Of a DNA stretch of 64,000 nt, positions 60,757 through 64,000 are shown in pieces. The notes beneath the pieces are model-generated. The model was not told where the DNA came from. It saw only the letters and a program-made list of their open reading frames with translations, and did not search any database. The DNA lies in contig NZ_CP118610.1 in NCBI RefSeq assembly GCF_028993555.1, positions 2,232,001 to 2,296,000 on the forward strand. Direction: 5' to 3'. Numbering within the stretch: position 1 is the stretch's first letter; each line of letters opens with the position of its first letter. This DNA comes from Ensifer adhaerens. GTDB lineage: Bacteria > Pseudomonadota > Alphaproteobacteria > Rhizobiales > Rhizobiaceae. The translations under genes were made by a program, and so were the position numbers.

Positions 60757-61635
60757 ATGACCCATCTGAACGACATGGCGCTGTTCGTCGAAGTGGCGAA
60801 AGCCAGGAGCTTTCGCAAAGCCGCCGAAATCGTCGGCATGCCCAACTCCACCCTGTCGCGGCGGATCAGCGAGTTGGAGAAGGCAATCGGGTTACGTCTG
60901 CTTCACCGCACGACGCGAAAGATCGAACTCACCGAAGCGGGCCAGCTCTATTTCGAGCGCAGCAAGCGCATCGTCGACGAAGCGCGCCTGGCCCATGAGC
61001 AGCTTGGCGGCATGCTGGAGCAGCCAAGCGGCCTCTTGCGCGTCTCCATGCCGGTCGATTTCGCAACCATCTACATGACGCCGCTGATCGCCGAATTCGC
61101 CCGCCGCTATCCGGGCATCACCTTCGATTTCGACCTGACGCCGCGGCGCGTCGATCTGGTGACGGAGCCCTTCGACGTGGTGATCCGCGCCGGAGAGCTG
61201 CAGGATTCGCGGCTGATTGCGCGGCTGCTCGGCCGTCATTCCCGCTATCTCTATGCTTCGCCTTCCTATCTCGACGCATTCGGAGAGCCACAGGCTCCGG
61301 CGGATCTGTCCCGCCACAATTGTATCTGCATGCCGAGAGCGACGGACTGGACGCTGCATGATGACCGCAACCACAAGATCGAGGTTTCGGTCGGCGGCCG
61401 CTTCACGGTCAACAATGTCGGCATGATGAGCGCACTTGCCGTCAACGGCCAGGGCATCGCCTTGCTCGCCGAACGCATCGCCGGTGACGATTTCGCCGAG
61501 GGCCGGCTGAAGCGTGTGCTGCCCGCCTGGGAGGGCACCTCCGTCTCAATTCACGCCATCACCGAAACACGGCTGCTGCCGGCCAAGACCCAGCGCTTCA
61601 TCGAGTTTCTGCAGGAACAGATGGGACGCAGCTAA
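60757..61635 (+). CDS. LysR family transcriptional regulator
   Basis: 292 residues from the ATG at 60757, with GGAG 7 bases upstream. HTH: MALFVEVAKARSFRKAAEIVGMPNSTLSRRISELEKAIGLRLLHRTTRKIELTEAG. The effector domain begins GLLRVSMPVDFATIYMTPLIAEFARRYPGITFDFDLTPRRVDLVTEPFDVVIRAG. A typical CrgA-like regulator that faces the OYE reductase. Confidence 0.9.
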   Translation: MTHLNDMALFVEVAKARSFRKAAEIVGMPNSTLSRRISELEKAIGLRLLHRTTRKIELTEAGQLYFERSKRIVDEARLAHEQLGGMLEQPSGLLRVSMPVDFATIYMTPLIAEFARRYPGITFDFDLTPRRVDLVTEPFDVVIRAGELQDSRLIARLLGRHSRYLYASPSYLDAFGEPQAPADLSRHNCICMPRATDWTLHDDRNHKIEVSVGGRFTVNNVGMMSALAVNGQGIALLAERIAGDDFAEGRLKRVLPAWEGTSVSIHAITETRLLPAKTQRFIEFLQEQMGRS

Positions 61636-61803
61636 GGTATGTCGTGCGAATGTGCGCAACGGTTTTGCGACAATGACATCAAAAATCGAGAAAAGCGCAA
61701 GGAGCGAATTCCGAGGGATCGCGACGTGCTGTGACCGCGAACGCGATCATCTTCCTGCCCTCATGAGAACACGCTAAAGTATAGACAGCATGCGGAGAGC
61801 GGC

Positions 61804-63537
61804 ATGGCAAACGGGCACGTCGAGCGGCGACTTGCGGTCATCATGGCCACCGACATTGTCGGCTATTCCCGTCTGACGGAGGCGGACGAAACGCGCACGC
61901 TCGGCACGGTGAAGCGGCTGCAGACCTCCATCCTTGCGCCCGGCATCGCCGCCTGCGGCGGGCGCATCGTCAAGCTGATGGGCGACGGCGCACTGGTCGT
62001 CTTCGACTCTGCCGTCAACGCAGTGGATTGCGCCCTGTCGCTGCAGGAGGCGCTCGCCTCCGATCAGCTGGAGCAGCCTCCCGACGACCGCATCCTCGTC
62101 AGGATCGGCATCAATCTCGCCGACGTCGTCATTGAAGGAGACGATCTCCTCGGCGACGGCGTCAATGTCGCGGCGCGCCTGCAAGCCTCGGCGTCGCCCG
62201 GAGGCATCTGCATCGCCGATGTCGTCCATCGGCAACTCGGCGCCAAGAACCGATCGGCCTTCCTCGACGGCGGCGAGATCGTGCTGAAGAACATCACGCG
62301 GCCCATTCACGTCTGGCACTGGACGGACGCGCCGACGATGGGGCCGGCAGCCTCGCAAGCCTGCGCACACACGTCGATCGCGGTCCTGCCGTTCGAGAAC
62401 CTCGGCGGCGCGCCGGATCAGATCTTCTTCAGCGACGGCATCAGCGAGGACATCATCGGCGGGCTCGCGCGCTTCCGCTCGCTCTCCGTCACATCAGCCA
62501 GTTCCTCCTTCAGCTTTCGCGATCGGAGTGTCGACAGGAGGGAGATCGGTCGCAGGCTCGGCGCCACCTACCTCGTCGAGGGCAGCGTCCGCCGCGCCGG
62601 CGAGCGGATCCGCGTCGCCGCGCAACTGGTCGAGGCCGCGAGTGGCGCGCACCTGTGGTCGGACCACTACGACCGAAGCCTCACGGATATCTTCGCGGTG
62701 CAGGACGAGGTGACCCGGACGATCGTCTCCACCCTCGTCGGGCAGATCGAAAGCGCCGACCTGCGGCAGGCGCTCCGCAAGCCGCCAACGAGCCTTGCGG
62801 CCTATGAATTCTACCTGCGTGGGCTAGCGCATATTCGCGGCTACGAGCCGGACGACAACCGGCAGGCCTGCGCCATGTTCCAGGCGGCGGTCGACCGCGA
62901 CCCGCATTTCGCTCTGGCCTACGCCCATCTGGCCCTCGCGACCATCGCCGAGCAAGGCTACGCCAACGCCCCGCAGGACGTTCTCGACCGGGCCCTGGCC
63001 ATGGCGCGAAAGGCGGTCTCGCTCGATGAGACCGAAGGCGGCTGTCAGCGGCTGCTGGCGCTCATTCACGTCAACCGCCGCGAATTCGAGCTGGCCGAGC
63101 GGCACTATCGGCGCGCCTATCTGCTGAACCCCAATGATGCCAATACGCTGGTGCAGATGGGCGGGCTCTTTGCGCGGCGCGGCAAGCTTGACGAGGCCAT
63201 GGAGTGGATCAACGAGGGCTTCCGGTTGAACCCGTTTCCGCCGCCCTGGTACAGCGCCGCACTCGGCAACGCCCTCTATATCCTCGGCCGCTATGAAGAG
63301 GCGGCCGCGGCGCTCAAGGAGTTGCCAAATCCCGGCCCCTTCACGCTCGCGCGCCTCGTCGCCTGCCATGCGCAGGCCGGCAGCAGCGCCGCCGCCGAGG
63401 AGGCGAAGGCCCGCCTTCTGCAGGCGCGTCCGGACTTTTCGACGGAAGACTTCGTCCGCCGCGGCCTCCTGCTCGAGCTGGACGAACACCGCGACCTGTT
63501 CCGCCAGGGGCTGCTGAAGGCAGGGCTGCCGGTGTGA
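61804..63537 (+). CDS. Class III adenylate/guanylate cyclase with TolB-like and TPR domains
   Basis: 577 residues. Residues 1-180: class III cyclase domain, RLAVIMATDIVGYSRLTEADE with the first metal Asp, and IVKLMGDGALVVFDSAVNAVDCAL with the second. Residues about 190-335: TolB-like part SIAVLPFENLGGAPDQIFFSDGISEDIIGGLARF, and YLVEGSVRRAGERIRVAAQLVEAASGAHLWSDHYDR. Residues about 345-560: TPR-like helices. No membrane segment. One of the many such cyclases found in rhizobia; the signal and product are not known. Confidence 0.9.
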   Translation: MANGHVERRLAVIMATDIVGYSRLTEADETRTLGTVKRLQTSILAPGIAACGGRIVKLMGDGALVVFDSAVNAVDCALSLQEALASDQLEQPPDDRILVRIGINLADVVIEGDDLLGDGVNVAARLQASASPGGICIADVVHRQLGAKNRSAFLDGGEIVLKNITRPIHVWHWTDAPTMGPAASQACAHTSIAVLPFENLGGAPDQIFFSDGISEDIIGGLARFRSLSVTSASSSFSFRDRSVDRREIGRRLGATYLVEGSVRRAGERIRVAAQLVEAASGAHLWSDHYDRSLTDIFAVQDEVTRTIVSTLVGQIESADLRQALRKPPTSLAAYEFYLRGLAHIRGYEPDDNRQACAMFQAAVDRDPHFALAYAHLALATIAEQGYANAPQDVLDRALAMARKAVSLDETEGGCQRLLALIHVNRREFELAERHYRRAYLLNPNDANTLVQMGGLFARRGKLDEAMEWINEGFRLNPFPPPWYSAALGNALYILGRYEEAAAALKELPNPGPFTLARLVACHAQAGSSAAAEEAKARLLQARPDFSTEDFVRRGLLLELDEHRDLFRQGLLKAGLPV

Positions 63538-63586
63538 GGCAATCGGCTCGCCCGACCAAAGAACCCTCTTCACGCCGGACTTTGCG

Positions 63587-63955
63587 TCAAAACCGCGAAA
63601 AGCCCGTGAGCGACGGCATGATGAAGCCACGCCCGTCACTGACGAAGGGAGCAAGCCCCTTGGCCACCGCCTCGCTCGGATTGCCGTAGACCTCCAGCCG
63701 CTCCACCGTGCAATGGGCAGACACATCCTGGATGTGCGCGTCGGACATCTGCCAGTGGCGCAGCACGTCATGCGAATTGCGATAGAGCTGGATGCTCACC
63801 GCCTGCATCGCCTTCTCGTCTATGAAGGTCTGCACCATCAGCTGTGGTGCGTGCCGTTCGACGAATGCGATTGCGCTCAGCACCGCCTCGCGGAACGGAT
63901 CGAGATGGCCGGGGATGATGCTCATCAGGTTTCGAAAAAGCAATTGCTCGGTCAT
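63587..63955 (-). CDS. ABM-like dimeric alpha-beta barrel protein
   Basis: 122 residues from the ATG at 63955; GGAGG 5-6 bases upstream decides the start. The N-terminal part, NLMSIIPGHLDPFREAVLSAIAFVERHAPQLMVQTFIDEKAMQAVSIQLYRNSHDVLRHWQMSD, has the pattern of an antibiotic biosynthesis monooxygenase-type fold, but the catalytic role is unproven. It ends 50 bp after the cyclase gene (convergent). Confidence 0.6.
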   Translation of the reverse strand: MTEQLLFRNLMSIIPGHLDPFREAVLSAIAFVERHAPQLMVQTFIDEKAMQAVSIQLYRNSHDVLRHWQMSDAHIQDVSAHCTVERLEVYGNPSEAVAKGLAPFVSDGRGFIMPSLTGFSRF

Positions 63956-64000
63956 GCCGTCCTCCATGGCGTTCTGTCGCTCGGCTCCCCGGGCCGGATG

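Noticed and set aside
1..64000. tRNA, rRNA, CRISPR array, prophage, conjugation or secretion-system genes
   Set aside because: No sequence with the expected signatures was seen on either strand; a tRNA covariance search was not possible and remains the decisive check.

Overview
This 64 kb window is high-GC DNA that reads as the chromosome (or a chromosome-like replicon) of an alphaproteobacterium of the Rhizobiaceae, most likely Ensifer/Sinorhizobium or a close relative. The pointers are the ilvI-ilvH pair behind a branched-chain leader peptide and attenuator, a DUF1127 gene divergent from a LysR regulator, the very high density of LysR, AraC/GlxA and Lrp regulators each facing one target gene, and GC-rich hairpin repeats between genes. 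The genus is inferred from style, not from a marker gene. I found no rRNA, tRNA, CRISPR array, phage or conjugation genes.

Layout. 1-3.3 kb: three divergent paralogues of a small four-helix membrane protein, split by an IS110-family transposase whose 3' flank carries a 22-bp inverted repeat and an exact 122-bp tandem duplication. 3.3-11.9 kb: peptidase S51, a nucleotidyltransferase-like protein, DUF1127/LysR, a GFA protein, an SDR, a NUDIX hydrolase, Lrp facing a membrane transporter, a GlxA-type regulator facing a rhodanese protein, and an acetyltransferase. 12-19.4 kb: a HlyD-type efflux pair, a methyltransferase, type-II NADH dehydrogenase, DUF1272, a second GlxA regulator, and Lrp with a cysteine hydrolase. 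19.6-30 kb: racemase, methyltransferases, a flavin monooxygenase/VOC/NIPSNAP group, an HxlR-qorB pair, an MFS exporter, a histidine phosphatase and pdxJ.

30-41 kb: a membrane regulator with an N-terminal domain otherwise seen on cyclase/TolB-like proteins, a MerR-LuxR hybrid regulator, a spermidine synthase-like protein, a RecD-like helicase with a probable unannotated small gene in front of it, an AbrB-type transporter, LysR facing a quinone oxidoreductase, and a secreted-protein/ECF sigma/anti-sigma operon. 41-47.5 kb: two glycosyltransferases, a cobalt-type nitrile hydratase operon, an SDR-DoxX fusion with DUF2269, and a LysE exporter; one 17-bp sequence recurs in front of the nitrile hydratase/SDR divergence and in front of lysE. 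47.5-64 kb: a metallo-hydrolase-like protein with degenerate metal ligands facing LysR, an aldo/keto reductase, an SDR facing LysR, an MDR reductase, a SABATH-type methyltransferase, ilvI-ilvH with attenuator and terminator, a MATE exporter, an OYE reductase facing LysR, an adenylate cyclase/TolB-like/TPR protein and a small ABM-like protein.

The dominant pattern is small detoxification or catabolic modules, each one enzyme or exporter plus one divergent regulator. Several intergenic regions carry near-perfect palindromes that are good operator candidates. The most unusual items are the IS110 3' region, the shared nitrile hydratase/lysE operator-like sequence, the MerR-LuxR fusion, the SABATH-type methyltransferase and the small gene ahead of the helicase.
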